Assembly (NCBI GenBank): GCA_002482805.1
Contig: DLGR01000015.1
Span: forward strand, 1 to 23,006
Source of the DNA: Micavibrio sp. UBA7689
GTDB lineage: Bacteria; Pseudomonadota; Alphaproteobacteria; Micavibrionales; Micavibrionaceae
Reading direction: 5' to 3'
DNA length: 23,006 nucleotides
Numbering within the stretch: the stretch's first letter is position 1; each line of letters starts with the position of its first letter. The position numbers were made by a program, and so were the translations under genes. Under the pieces are notes generated by a model. That model ran no database searches, was not told where the DNA came from, and worked only from the letters and a program-made list of their open reading frames with translations. Of this stretch, positions 14,258-21,925 are shown piece by piece.

Positions 14258-15151
14258 TTACTTATCCTTACCCATGGAATGGATATATCGCTGGAGCGGG
14301 CTGATATCGTTGTATTGAACGACGGTGCCTTTGGAATCAATGCCGATCAGGTCTTTTTTCATGTTTTCGAGCATGTTTTCCAGGTTGTCGCCCTGTGTGG
14401 GTTCGGATACCACCGTGGAAACGGAAATTTGTTCGTTCGCATTGTCTGGTGTCGGGATATCGGCGGAATTAATGCTCATGTTCAAGCGGGCGATGGCAGC
14501 CTGCGAACCGAGCATGTCGGCATGTTTCAGGCAAAGCAGGAAATATTCCCCGCCCAGAAAATATGCATCGTCAAAAGAACGCAAGCATTCTTTCACCTGA
14601 TCCGTAATCTTGCGGATCATGATGTAGAATTCATCTTCGTTCTCGCGCCATTCTTCCTTAAAGCCATTGATTTTTACAAGCGCGAGCGAGAACGGGTTGC
14701 CGCGACGTGCGCGGCGTTCCATCTCGCGGCTGACATCGTCTTTCAAAAGCTTGACCGAACGCAGACCGGTTTTTTCATCGAAACCGCTATTCTCCACCGC
14801 CTCGTCCAGCTCCATGCGGCGCATCATCTGAATGAATTCTTCGTAGTGACGGGAAAGCTCGTTGTATTCCTTGAGCGGGGAAATATCGCGCGCGGCGAAT
14901 TTATTTGTGAATTCACGAGCAGAAGCCCACATATCCGCGTGGATACGACTGACACGCTCCGCCATGTTGGTGGAAATATTGCCTTCGGCTTTTGCCTTTT
15001 CCAGCCATTCCATGAACACGGCCGGCGGCTTTTCATCGGCTGGCTTGGCTTCGAAATACGAACGCACCAAACGGCCGTACCAGACGACATATTCGTCCAG
15101 CACAGGCATAATAGCCTCTAGCCCGATCTGTGATTTGTATTCCAAAGGCAT
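14258..15151 (-). CDS. degenerate GGDEF-domain protein with an intact I-site
   Basis: A 297-residue soluble protein. The N-terminal 120 residues are helical (DEYVVWYGRLVRSYFEAKP, SRIHADMWASAREFTNKF). The GGDEF domain runs about 122-280, starting DEKTGLRSVKLLKDDVSREM. The active site is not functional by sequence: the metal-binding aspartates of the usual D-x-D are Lys160 and Asn162 (LALVKINGFK), and GGDEF reads GGEYF at 200-204. The product-binding I-site RxxD is kept (Arg191, Asp194) with exactly five residues before GGEYF. This suggests a c-di-GMP receptor rather than a cyclase. An alternative start at 15109 (MPVLDEY) has a better ribosome site (AGAGG). A -10 lies at 15183-15188. Confidence 0.82.
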   Translation of the reverse strand: MPLEYKSQIGLEAIMPVLDEYVVWYGRLVRSYFEAKPADEKPPAVFMEWLEKAKAEGNISTNMAERVSRIHADMWASAREFTNKFAARDISPLKEYNELSRHYEEFIQMMRRMELDEAVENSGFDEKTGLRSVKLLKDDVSREMERRARRGNPFSLALVKINGFKEEWRENEDEFYIMIRKITDQVKECLRSFDDAYFLGGEYFLLCLKHADMLGSQAAIARLNMSINSADIPTPDNANEQISVSTVVSEPTQGDNLENMLENMKKDLIGIDSKGTVVQYNDISPLQRYIHSMGKDK

Positions 15152-15182
15152 GGTACAACTAACCTATTGTTTTCCGTTATTT

Positions 15183-15188
15183 ATTATA
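15183..15188 (-). promoter_or_regulatory. perfect -10 hexamer before the GGDEF gene
   Basis: TATAAT on the minus strand in the 77-base gap after tgt. No good -35 is spaced from it; a TTAACC half-site (TTAA at 15210-15213) lies where a -35 would be expected. This suggests that the GGDEF-upp pair has its own start point besides read-through from rpmB-tgt. Confidence 0.42.
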
Positions 15189-15228
15189 CATGGAAAAGTT
15201 TGAAATCGGTTAATTTTTTGCAAATTAC

Positions 15229-16485
15229 TTAGTCAGGCAGATACTCTTTTTCAAGGGAATCCAAGGTTCCGGCCTTGATGGCGGCGCGAACTTCCCGCAT
15301 TAGGCGGTTGATGATGGCGACGTTATGCTGGGACAATATCTGGTAGGCGAGCAACTCCCCCGCCTTTAACAAGTGATGTATATAGGCTTTGGAAAAGTCA
15401 CGGGAAGACGGCAGATCGAGCGTTTCATCAAGCGGCGTCGGATCGTCCCTGTATTTCGCGTTGAGAAGATTGATGCGCTCGTCTCGACGACCCTTCATCA
15501 ATGCCATGCCGTGGCGCGCGATGCGCGTCGGCATTACACAATCGAACGTATCGACACCGTGGCGCACTGATTTGAAAATATCCTTTATGCGGCCGATGCC
15601 GAGAAAGTGCACGGGACGATCGTTCGGCAAATGCGGACGTGTGAATGCAAGAATGCCGTACATCTCTTCGTCCGATCCGCCGAGGCATCCGCCGATGGCC
15701 GTACCGAAGAACGGACGCGACGCAACGTATTTTGCGCTTTCGATGCGCAGGTCTTCATACACACCGCCCTGTACCACGCCATACATGGCCTGTTTACCGT
15801 CATGTGTTTGTTTGAATGCGAGAAGCGAACGATCGCCCCAACGCTTGCTCATCTCCATCGATTTCGCGGTGTATTCTTTGGTAACTTGATAGGACGTGCA
15901 TTCATCCATCTGTACGATCAAGTCGGCGCCAAGCTTGCGCTGAATCTCCATCGAGATTTCGGGATTGAGACAGAGTTTTTGCCCGTCGAGATACGATCTG
16001 AAATATGCGCCGTCTTCGTTGATCTTCAAAAGATTCTCGCGCTGATTTCTGTTACGGCCCTTGATTTCATCGGCGCAGGAACCGTTACCCATAGAGAAAA
16101 CCTGAAAACCGCCGGAGTCCGTCAGCATAGGGCCGTTCCAGCCAGTGAACTTATGCAGACCGCCCATTTTCTCAATCAAATCCGCGCCCGGCTGGATCAT
16201 CAAATGATACGTGTTGGCGAGGATGATGTCGGTCTTCGCCTCTTTCATCTGATAAGGCGAGAGGTTTTTGATGGAGGCCTTGGTGCCGCAGAAAATATAG
16301 TTGGGCGTTTCTATCGTACCGTGCGGCGTGGTAAGTTTACCGATACGTGCGCCGGATTTTTCATCTTCATGCGTGATTTCAAATCCGAAATTCGGGTAAT
16401 CGATCTGCGTGTCGAAAAACCCGCTCACCGGTTGCGGAGGAGCGGGTTTGATTTTACGTTTCTTCTTTGCAGAAGCTTCGGCCAT
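15229..16485 (-). CDS. tgt: tRNA-guanine transglycosylase homologue lacking the zinc site
   Basis: Tgt exchanges guanine-34 of tRNAs for preQ1 (or queuine in some lineages). The TIM-barrel catalytic features are present: the acid in MLTDSGGFQVFS (Asp123), MDECTSY (Asp194, Cys196), GVVQGGVYEDLR (Gln239) and the nucleophile in DTFDCVMPTR (Asp315). Unusually, the zinc motif CxCxxC reads LDLPSS: positions 356, 358 and 361 are Leu, Leu, Ser, while the fourth ligand His387 is kept with its normal 26-residue spacing. The substrate loop reads IGGCLGGSDEE rather than IGGLAVGE. There is a basic N-terminal extension of about 25 residues; total 418, longer than the usual 370-390. It starts in a TAATG overlap with rpmB. 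Confidence 0.9.
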   Translation of the reverse strand: MAEASAKKKRKIKPAPPQPVSGFFDTQIDYPNFGFEITHEDEKSGARIGKLTTPHGTIETPNYIFCGTKASIKNLSPYQMKEAKTDIILANTYHLMIQPGADLIEKMGGLHKFTGWNGPMLTDSGGFQVFSMGNGSCADEIKGRNRNQRENLLKINEDGAYFRSYLDGQKLCLNPEISMEIQRKLGADLIVQMDECTSYQVTKEYTAKSMEMSKRWGDRSLLAFKQTHDGKQAMYGVVQGGVYEDLRIESAKYVASRPFFGTAIGGCLGGSDEEMYGILAFTRPHLPNDRPVHFLGIGRIKDIFKSVRHGVDTFDCVMPTRIARHGMALMKGRRDERINLLNAKYRDDPTPLDETLDLPSSRDFSKAYIHHLLKAGELLAYQILSQHNVAIINRLMREVRAAIKAGTLDSLEKEYLPD

Positions 16486-16781
16486 TAGGCCTTCTTCTTT
16501 GCTTCCAGCTTTTTCTCGATCTGCGCTTTGTAGGGACGCAAGGCGGGGTCCAGCTTGGTTTTCGCCGTGGATTGAATGAAAGCGTCGATGCCGCCTTTTT
16601 TCTCCAGCGTGCGCAGGCCGCTTGCCGTTACGCGCAGGGCGATTTTGCGGTTCAACACTTCGCTGTGTACCGTCGTGTCCTGAACGTTCACTTCGAACGT
16701 GCGCTTGGTTTTATTTTCAGCGTGGGAACGGTTGTTTCCTACCATTCTCATCTTGCCTGTAATCATGCATCTGCGGCTCAT
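16485..16781 (-). CDS. rpmB: 50S ribosomal protein L28
   Basis: L28 is a large-subunit protein near the E site. It opens MSRRCMITGKMRMVGNNRSH, the standard L28 start, followed by ENKTKRTFEVNVQ and the core IALRVTASGLRTLEKKGGID. The C-terminal part (about 70-98) is a lysine-rich tail, and the length of 98 residues is typical of alphaproteobacteria. AAGGAA precedes the start. A promoter lies upstream at 16827-16856. The stop overlaps the tgt start as TAATG, so the ribosomal protein gene and tgt form one unit. Confidence 0.97.
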   Translation of the reverse strand: MSRRCMITGKMRMVGNNRSHAENKTKRTFEVNVQDTTVHSEVLNRKIALRVTASGLRTLEKKGGIDAFIQSTAKTKLDPALRPYKAQIEKKLEAKKKA

Positions 16782-16826
16782 GGTCTTATTCCTTATTTGC
16801 GGCCAGAATCTTTAAAATCGAGCCGG

Positions 16827-16856
16827 ACAATAGGCGATAAAAACGGCCCAAGTCAA
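16827..16856 (-). promoter_or_regulatory. sigma-70-type promoter for rpmB-tgt
   Basis: On the minus strand TTGACT (16851-16856) is followed after 18 bases by TATTGT (16827-16832), five and four matches to the consensus. It lies 45 bases upstream of the rpmB start, between it and the preceding gene. Confidence 0.5.
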
Positions 16857-16864
16857 GCAATTCG

Positions 16865-17914
16865 TTAAGAGAAAAAGCCCCGTCCGTGGCCCACAATGGC
16901 CACCAAAAGGGCCAAAACCAGCAGGAGGTGAGCCATTACAGTAATATAGAGGCCGCGGTGGAGGTGTTTGGCCTCCAATTTGGCAGTGGCCCCTTCCGGT
17001 CCCGCCCATACCCTTTGGATGGCACTACCGTCTGTATCTTGTGTCGCCCCGCCAAGACTTACCTTGAGCGCATAGGCCATAGAGGTCACGGGTGCACCCC
17101 CTTGAAAATAGTCTGAATGCCCGCTTTTTGCAGGAAAAAGGGACAATAAAGAACGTGTCATGCCCGCCGTGGGGGTTAATAGACCCGAAAGAGCGATCAA
17201 AACCCCCGAAAACAGGTTCGGGATCATGCCCATAAGCTTTTCAAGGTGGTTCGCGGTCAATCCAAAGCCTTTGGAGAATCCTTCCTTGCCGAACCGCCAG
17301 CTGAGCGCCGCGAGGGTCGCATATAAATAAGCCGCAGGCAGACCCGCGATCAAATACCACAGGACAGGCGCGACGATTCCTTTGTCGAGCAGTTTTGCGC
17401 CCATGCCTATACCCACTCGTGTGATGGTAAACTCATCGGCGGTTGTGAGGTTCGTGCGCGTCGTAGTGGCGATCGCATAAAACGCGCCTTTGACCCCGCC
17501 CTTACCTTCAACCGCGCGATAGAGACGTAACAGTGCGTACCAACCCGCGCCCGCGCTCAAAACCAAAGTCAGAGCGGCGATATCCACCATCATGTAATTC
17601 GGGTATGTCACGGAAAGCGTCTGGAAAAAATGGCCGATCAGGTAACCGATGATAAGTGCCGTGACAGTGACGATGAAACCGCGCGTTGCAAGGTCGCCAG
17701 ACTTGCGTTCGGTCTTGTCCAGCTTGCCGCCAAGCGGTCCGAAAAGAAAATCGACCACACGCCACAAAAGTGGATTGGCATTGCCGCCAAGCGGACCAAA
17801 GACCAGCCCGCCAAAAACAACGACCAGAATTGCAATGATCGCGACGGGCAAGCGTGCAGGATCAAAAATCTGGTCGTGTATGTGTTGAAAGAAATGGGCA
17901 GGATCGAAATTCAT
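16865..17914 (-). CDS. CobD/CbiB-family membrane protein
   Basis: CbiB/CobD attaches aminopropanol phosphate to cobyric acid in cobalamin synthesis. This 349-residue protein has the family's landmarks in order: TADEFTITRVGIGMGAKLLD and VAPVLWYLIAGLPAAYLYAT (183-200), which parallel the DG-V-PLFW-GGLPGA segment; HLEKLMGMIPNLFSGVLIA (223-241), parallel to DDL-N-IPARLT; and GGAPVTSMAYALKVSLGG (272-289), parallel to NAGWPMAAMAGALGVRLGG. Several consensus residues differ (NAGW is QGGA, the ESxAEN part is changed). There are about five hydrophobic segments (22-41, 80-97, 108-130, 183-204, 325-343). No other cobalamin gene is in view. Start 17914 comes from a TGATG overlap with the upstream gene. 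Confidence 0.75.
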   Translation of the reverse strand: MNFDPAHFFQHIHDQIFDPARLPVAIIAILVVVFGGLVFGPLGGNANPLLWRVVDFLFGPLGGKLDKTERKSGDLATRGFIVTVTALIIGYLIGHFFQTLSVTYPNYMMVDIAALTLVLSAGAGWYALLRLYRAVEGKGGVKGAFYAIATTTRTNLTTADEFTITRVGIGMGAKLLDKGIVAPVLWYLIAGLPAAYLYATLAALSWRFGKEGFSKGFGLTANHLEKLMGMIPNLFSGVLIALSGLLTPTAGMTRSLLSLFPAKSGHSDYFQGGAPVTSMAYALKVSLGGATQDTDGSAIQRVWAGPEGATAKLEAKHLHRGLYITVMAHLLLVLALLVAIVGHGRGFFS

Positions 17915-18342
17915 CAAACGCTCTTGCTAAGCTTCTTCATGTAAAACCGCGCGCCAATACTGAATCCTCCGTGGATCGACCCCCAAAGCATCAAACCAGC
18001 AAGAAGCGTGCCGAAAATTTTAACCGACCATGATTTTTCTTGGAAAGGCGCCATCATCGCGGCCTGATCCGCAGGAGGAAGGACGTTGTAAGACAAAAAT
18101 GCAATCGCCCCCATGATCAAGACAACCGCCACAAAACAAATCCCTGAAAAACGGTTTTGTTCGGAGGCTACGGGTACCCGTGCATTGTCTTTGGCGAAAC
18201 GTCTACCGACGAAATAGGCCACCACGGCGAGGGCCACGATATTGAATATGGGAGGCAAAGGCAAAAACGCCAGCACGAACCACACCGGAATTGCTATAGC
18301 GATGAAGCGCCCGATATAACGCTTATTGAAATTATGTTCCAT
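17914..18342 (-). CDS. small integral membrane protein, 142 residues
   Basis: Unrecognised membrane protein with about four hydrophobic helices: roughly 11-30 (FIAIAIPVWFVLAFLPLPP), 32-46 (FNIVALAVVAYFVG), 65-87 (FSGICFVAVVLIMGAIAFLS) and 108-130 (VKIFGTLLAGLMLWGSIHGG). The start ATG 18342 has GAGGA six bases upstream; the GTG at 18354 overlaps that ribosome site. It is coupled by TGATG to the CobD/CbiB-like gene, so the two membrane proteins are probably made together and may interact. I could not assign a function. Confidence 0.72.
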   Translation of the reverse strand: MEHNFNKRYIGRFIAIAIPVWFVLAFLPLPPIFNIVALAVVAYFVGRRFAKDNARVPVASEQNRFSGICFVAVVLIMGAIAFLSYNVLPPADQAAMMAPFQEKSWSVKIFGTLLAGLMLWGSIHGGFSIGARFYMKKLSKSV

Positions 18343-18535
18343 AATATTCCTCACTGGATTTATCCGTACAAAAATGTATCATAGGCTATCCGGTAACACC
18401 ATCGGAGTCCGAGTTCCTCTATATCCCTTCCCGTTTGATTCCATTCGATAATTTTTGATGCACTGCTTACGCGCGTTAAGAAGTTAACGATTTGGAAGAT
18501 CTCTATGTTATAGTTTTCTCATAAAGGCAAAGAAC

Positions 18536-19930
18536 ATGCTCTATCACTTCTACGATCTCCAACATGCACTCCTGACGCCCGCGCGTATCATGGCCGAACT
18601 CGTTCGTACCGTGACACAAAATCCGTGGAACCCCCTTTCCTACACGCAAGTCGGACGTACCATCGCAGCGAACGCTGAAGTGTTCGAGCGTGTCACACGT
18701 CGTTTTGGCGAACCGGATTGGGATTTGCCCTTTACTGAAATCGACGGCAAGAAAGTAGAAGTCACAGAAGAGATCGTTGTTGAAAAATCTTTTTGCCAAT
18801 TGATTCATTTCAGGCGCGCCACCAAACGCCGCGATCCGCGCGTTTTGATCGTCGCACCTATGTCCGGCCACTACGCTACACTGCTGCGCGGCACGGTCGA
18901 GGCGATGTTGCCGCACCACGATGTTTACATCACCGACTGGACAGATGCGCGTCAGGTGCCGATGAACGACGGCAAATTCAATCTTGATGATTACATCACC
19001 TATTTGCGCGAATTCATGTCTTTGCTTGGCCCGAACACGCATTTGATTGCGGTTTGCCAGCCTGCCGTTCCTGTATTGGCGGCCGTATCATTGATGGCGG
19101 CGGATGATGATCCTAACCAGCCGCTGACGATGACGCTGATGGGCGGACCTATCGATACGCGTATTTCAAAAACCGCTGTTAACGTTCTGGCGGAAGAACG
19201 CCCGATGTCGTGGTTTGAAAACACCGTTATCGATACTGTGCCTGCCTATTATCCCGGCGCGTTTAGAAAAGTTTATCCGGGCTTTACCCAGCTTTCGGGA
19301 TTCATGTCCATGAACCTTGACCGCCATATCGGATCACACATGAAATTCTATCAGCATCTTGTGCGCGGCGACGGTGAGAGCGCGGATTTCCACCGCAAGT
19401 TTTATAACGAATATAACGCCGTCATGGACATCACCGCGGAATTCTATCTACAGACGATCGATACGGTGTTCCAACGCCACCTGCTCCCGCGCGGACAAAT
19501 GAAATGGCGCGATCCTCTTACGCACAAACTGGTTGATGTGAAGCCCAAGGCGATCGAACATACAGCCATTTTCACCATCGAAGGCGAACTGGACGATATT
19601 TCATCGCGCGGACAAACAACCGCGGCGCATGATCTTTGCTACAATTTGCCCCAGAGAAAGCAGTACCATCTGTTCCAGTTGAACACGGGCCATTACGGCA
19701 TTTTCAACGGCACAAAATGGAAGAAAGAAATTATGCCGCGCATCCGCCACTTCATGCGCGAATTCGATCCTGATTGCGATCCTGTTCCTGCAAAAGATTT
19801 AGAGAAGATTCCTGATATAGCCCCCGCACGCTTCAACCGCGACACGCACGGCGTTTCCGCCGTACGCAGATGGTTGAAAGAACGCGACCTTAACAAAAAA
19901 GAGCATCGCGACGCACCGCAAGACGCTTAA
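18536..19930 (+). CDS. phaZ: intracellular polyhydroxyalkanoate depolymerase, copy 1
   Basis: This enzyme degrades stored polyhydroxybutyrate granules inside the cell. Family wording is clear: MLYHFYDLQHALLTPARI at the N-terminus, ILIV-like APMSGHYATLLRGTVE, HHDVYITDWTDAR, the nucleophile in LIAVCQPAVPVLAAV (Cys174; intracellular PhaZ uses Cys rather than Ser), TLMGGPIDTR, VRGDGESADFHRKFYNEY, and the acid and base of the triad in EGELDDISSRGQT (Asp353 or 354) and NTGHYGIFNG (His386). Length 464 residues, slightly over the usual 400-420, with a basic C-terminal tail. Ribosome site AAAGG. The 193 bases upstream hold no promoter that I can place with confidence. Confidence 0.95.
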   Translation: MLYHFYDLQHALLTPARIMAELVRTVTQNPWNPLSYTQVGRTIAANAEVFERVTRRFGEPDWDLPFTEIDGKKVEVTEEIVVEKSFCQLIHFRRATKRRDPRVLIVAPMSGHYATLLRGTVEAMLPHHDVYITDWTDARQVPMNDGKFNLDDYITYLREFMSLLGPNTHLIAVCQPAVPVLAAVSLMAADDDPNQPLTMTLMGGPIDTRISKTAVNVLAEERPMSWFENTVIDTVPAYYPGAFRKVYPGFTQLSGFMSMNLDRHIGSHMKFYQHLVRGDGESADFHRKFYNEYNAVMDITAEFYLQTIDTVFQRHLLPRGQMKWRDPLTHKLVDVKPKAIEHTAIFTIEGELDDISSRGQTTAAHDLCYNLPQRKQYHLFQLNTGHYGIFNGTKWKKEIMPRIRHFMREFDPDCDPVPAKDLEKIPDIAPARFNRDTHGVSAVRRWLKERDLNKKEHRDAPQDA

Positions 19931-20313
19931 GGGAGATTGAATTCTCTTTTAGGGCCGGGCTTCTGCAGCGCATCCACCAGATAGGGGCGCATCGCCGCCT
20001 GATAAAGGCCGATATATTTGTTCGACATTTTTTCGGGCACGAAAACTCTGTCGAGTCCGGCGATGACCTGCGCGGTGGTTTGCGGTCTGCTGAAACCATC
20101 AAGATTTCCGTCATAGACGCCGCCCGATTTTTCTTTCCTTTGAATTTCCACATTCCAAAAACCGCTTCCGAATCTGGTTTCACGGATAGAGATGGCTTTG
20201 CCGATAAAAGAATCGGAATGCGTCATGCCGAAATGATCTGGAACGGGCGTTCTGAAGGATCTGGGTTTGGATAAAACCGCATGGACCGCGGCAGACAGGA
20301 ACTGGGACAACAT
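19927..20313 (-). CDS. hypothetical protein between the phaZ genes, 128 residues
   Basis: An unrecognised 128-residue protein, convergent with phaZ copy 1: the two stop codons share the four bases TTAA at 19927-19930. The start 20313 has a good site (GAGGTG, six bases upstream). Sequence features: SFIGKAISIRETRFGSGFWN, then a basic EIQRKEKSGG, RVFVPEKMSNKYIGLYQAAM and the C-terminal KPGPKREFNLP. There is no signal peptide and no membrane segment; basic overall. A granule-associated or DNA-binding role could fit its place between two depolymerases but is unsupported. An overlapping frame at 19890-20183 runs into phaZ and lacks such a start. Confidence 0.62.
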   Translation of the reverse strand: MLSQFLSAAVHAVLSKPRSFRTPVPDHFGMTHSDSFIGKAISIRETRFGSGFWNVEIQRKEKSGGVYDGNLDGFSRPQTTAQVIAGLDRVFVPEKMSNKYIGLYQAAMRPYLVDALQKPGPKREFNLP

Positions 20314-20356
20314 CTTACACCTCTTTTTTTGTTTTTCTTGTGGGCGCGTTGTAAGG

Positions 20357-20478
20357 CTTTACTTCCAATAATGTAAAGAAAAACATTGTGATGATTTCAA
20401 GGCACTTGCTTAGTGACTTACCCACATAAACCTGATGATTCTGCTGCACCGCGCATATCTTCGCCCAAAGTGACTCAC
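20357..20478. repeat. inverted repeat and two 10-base direct repeats before phaZ copy 2
   Basis: CTTTAC (20357-20362) and GTAAAG (20373-20378) form an inverted repeat with a 10-base spacer. Further on, AGTGACTTAC (20412-20421) and AGTGACTCAC (20469-20478) are near-identical, 57 bases apart start to start, the second being palindromic as GTGA-C-TCAC. They are candidate regulator sites in the 196-base upstream region of copy 2; chance is not excluded. Nothing similar was seen before copy 1. Confidence 0.35.
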
Positions 20479-20509
20479 TACCCTTTCCCCATCATAGTGG
20501 GAGATAACC

Positions 20510-21838
20510 ATGCTTGAAGATTACGCGGCCCAACAGCTTTTTGAAAAATCCTTTCAAGGAGCCTGCAAAATAGGCGCGATGAATATGGGCTTCGCGACCG
20601 CTCAAGCACGTTTGTGGGGCTTTGGCCGGCTGAGTTGTGAATTCGATGCCATGGCCTCTTACCTCAAACACAGTGCGCAAAACTTCGGCAAGCCGGATTT
20701 CAATCTTCCCGAAACGCAGATCGGCAACAAGCGCGTTGCCGTGACCGAAGAAATCGCCCTGAGCAAACCGTTCGGCGATTTGTTGCATTTTAAACGCGAC
20801 ACCAAACGCAACGACCCGACTGTGCTTCTTGTTGCGCCGCTCTCCGGACATTACTCCACGCTCCTGCGCGGCACGGTGGAAGCGCTGTTGCCGCATCACG
20901 ACGTTTACATCACCGACTGGAAGAACGCGCGCGACGTGCCCATGAGCGCCGGAAAGTTTGATCTGGGTGACTACGCCCAGTACGTGGAAGATTTCATTCA
21001 TCACCTCGGTCCCCATACACATGTCATAGCCGTGTGCCAGCCTACCGTGCCCGTTCTTGCAGCTGTGGCGCGTATGGCGGAACGTGACGCGCCGAATCAG
21101 CCTCTATCCCTGACCCTCATGGGTGGGCCTTTAGATACAAGATATGCCAAGGGCGACGTTAACCGTTATGCCGAGGAACATACTATCGATTGGTTCGAAA
21201 GAAATGTGATTTCGGAAGTGCCTATGGGATTCGCCGGATCCCGCAGGCAGGTCTACCCGGGTTTCCGACAGCTGACCGCGTTTTTAGGCATGAATCCCGA
21301 GCGTCACGCCAAGTCCCAATTCGAAATGTTCGAGCATTTGCGCCGTGGCGACGGCGAATCAGCCGACAAGATCAAGGCGTTTTATAAGGAATATCTGGCC
21401 GTACTCGACATGACGGCGGAATTCTATCTGGACACTGTGAAAGAAGTTTTCATCGATCATTCTCTGCCCAAAGGCGAACTTGTGCTGGACGGCCAAAGGG
21501 TTATGCCTTCCTGCATCCGCAAAACAGCTCTTTTCACCGTGGAAGGCGAGCGGGACGATATTGCCCCTCCGGGACAGACCGTCGCTGCGCATAGAATGGT
21601 TAACGGGCTTCCCGCGGCGCAACATTTTCATCATTTACAGCCAGGAGCCGGACATTATGGCATATTTGAAGGGTCAAAATGGCGTACGGAAGTTTGCCCG
21701 AGAGTCACCCATTTTATACGGCAAACGGCTGTGGATAACGGTCTGATAAATAGCAAGATTCCGACGAATACTCGGTCAATACCACCTAATTTTTGGCAGA
21801 AATCCGATGGCGTTAACCACCCTTCTCTCGCTGCCTAG
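20510..21838 (+). CDS. phaZ: intracellular polyhydroxyalkanoate depolymerase, copy 2
   Basis: A second depolymerase, clearly paralogous to copy 1: the two share APxSGHYxTLLRGTVEAxLP, HHDVYITDW, IAVCQPxVPVLAAV (here Cys176), LTLMGGPxDTR, RRGDGESADKIKAFYKEY and GAGHYGIFEG (triad His). The triad acid lies in EGERDDIAPPGQT. Length 442 residues. The N-terminal 55 residues differ from copy 1, beginning MLEDYAAQQLFEKSFQGACK, and the C-terminal tail (from about 410) has no counterpart. AGTGGGAGAT stands before ATG 20510. Different substrates or conditions for the two copies are an inference from their divergence. The next gene starts 155 bases downstream, with no obvious terminator between. Confidence 0.94.
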   Translation: MLEDYAAQQLFEKSFQGACKIGAMNMGFATAQARLWGFGRLSCEFDAMASYLKHSAQNFGKPDFNLPETQIGNKRVAVTEEIALSKPFGDLLHFKRDTKRNDPTVLLVAPLSGHYSTLLRGTVEALLPHHDVYITDWKNARDVPMSAGKFDLGDYAQYVEDFIHHLGPHTHVIAVCQPTVPVLAAVARMAERDAPNQPLSLTLMGGPLDTRYAKGDVNRYAEEHTIDWFERNVISEVPMGFAGSRRQVYPGFRQLTAFLGMNPERHAKSQFEMFEHLRRGDGESADKIKAFYKEYLAVLDMTAEFYLDTVKEVFIDHSLPKGELVLDGQRVMPSCIRKTALFTVEGERDDIAPPGQTVAAHRMVNGLPAAQHFHHLQPGAGHYGIFEGSKWRTEVCPRVTHFIRQTAVDNGLINSKIPTNTRSIPPNFWQKSDGVNHPSLAA

Positions 21839-21925
21839 AATCGCAAAAAAACATTGTAATATCAAATGGTTAATATTTTGTAATTTTGTTACCCAAAATT
21901 GCAAAAATATTTTTTCATTTGTCAC

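Noticed and set aside
14279..15121. 280-residue plus-strand frame opposite the GGDEF gene
   Set aside because: Antisense shadow; the minus-strand frame has recognisable GGDEF-domain residues and a promoter.
15607..16488. 293-residue plus-strand frame opposite tgt
   Set aside because: Antisense to the conserved Tgt reading; no motif or supported start.
18476..18487. TTAA-GAAG-TTAA before phaZ copy 1 as a CtrA box
   Set aside because: The spacing is four bases, not seven, and no good -10 is positioned after it.
18503..19042. Similar minus-strand frames opposite both phaZ copies (also 20492-21022)
   Set aside because: Their likeness to each other (for example GDVNxVxRQxxxxRAAQ) follows from the paralogy of the two depolymerases read on the wrong strand, not from a real gene pair.
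21870..21884. TTAA-N7-TAAT before the YgjP-type gene as a CtrA box
   Set aside because: The second half-site does not match, and the region is so AT-rich that near matches are expected by chance.
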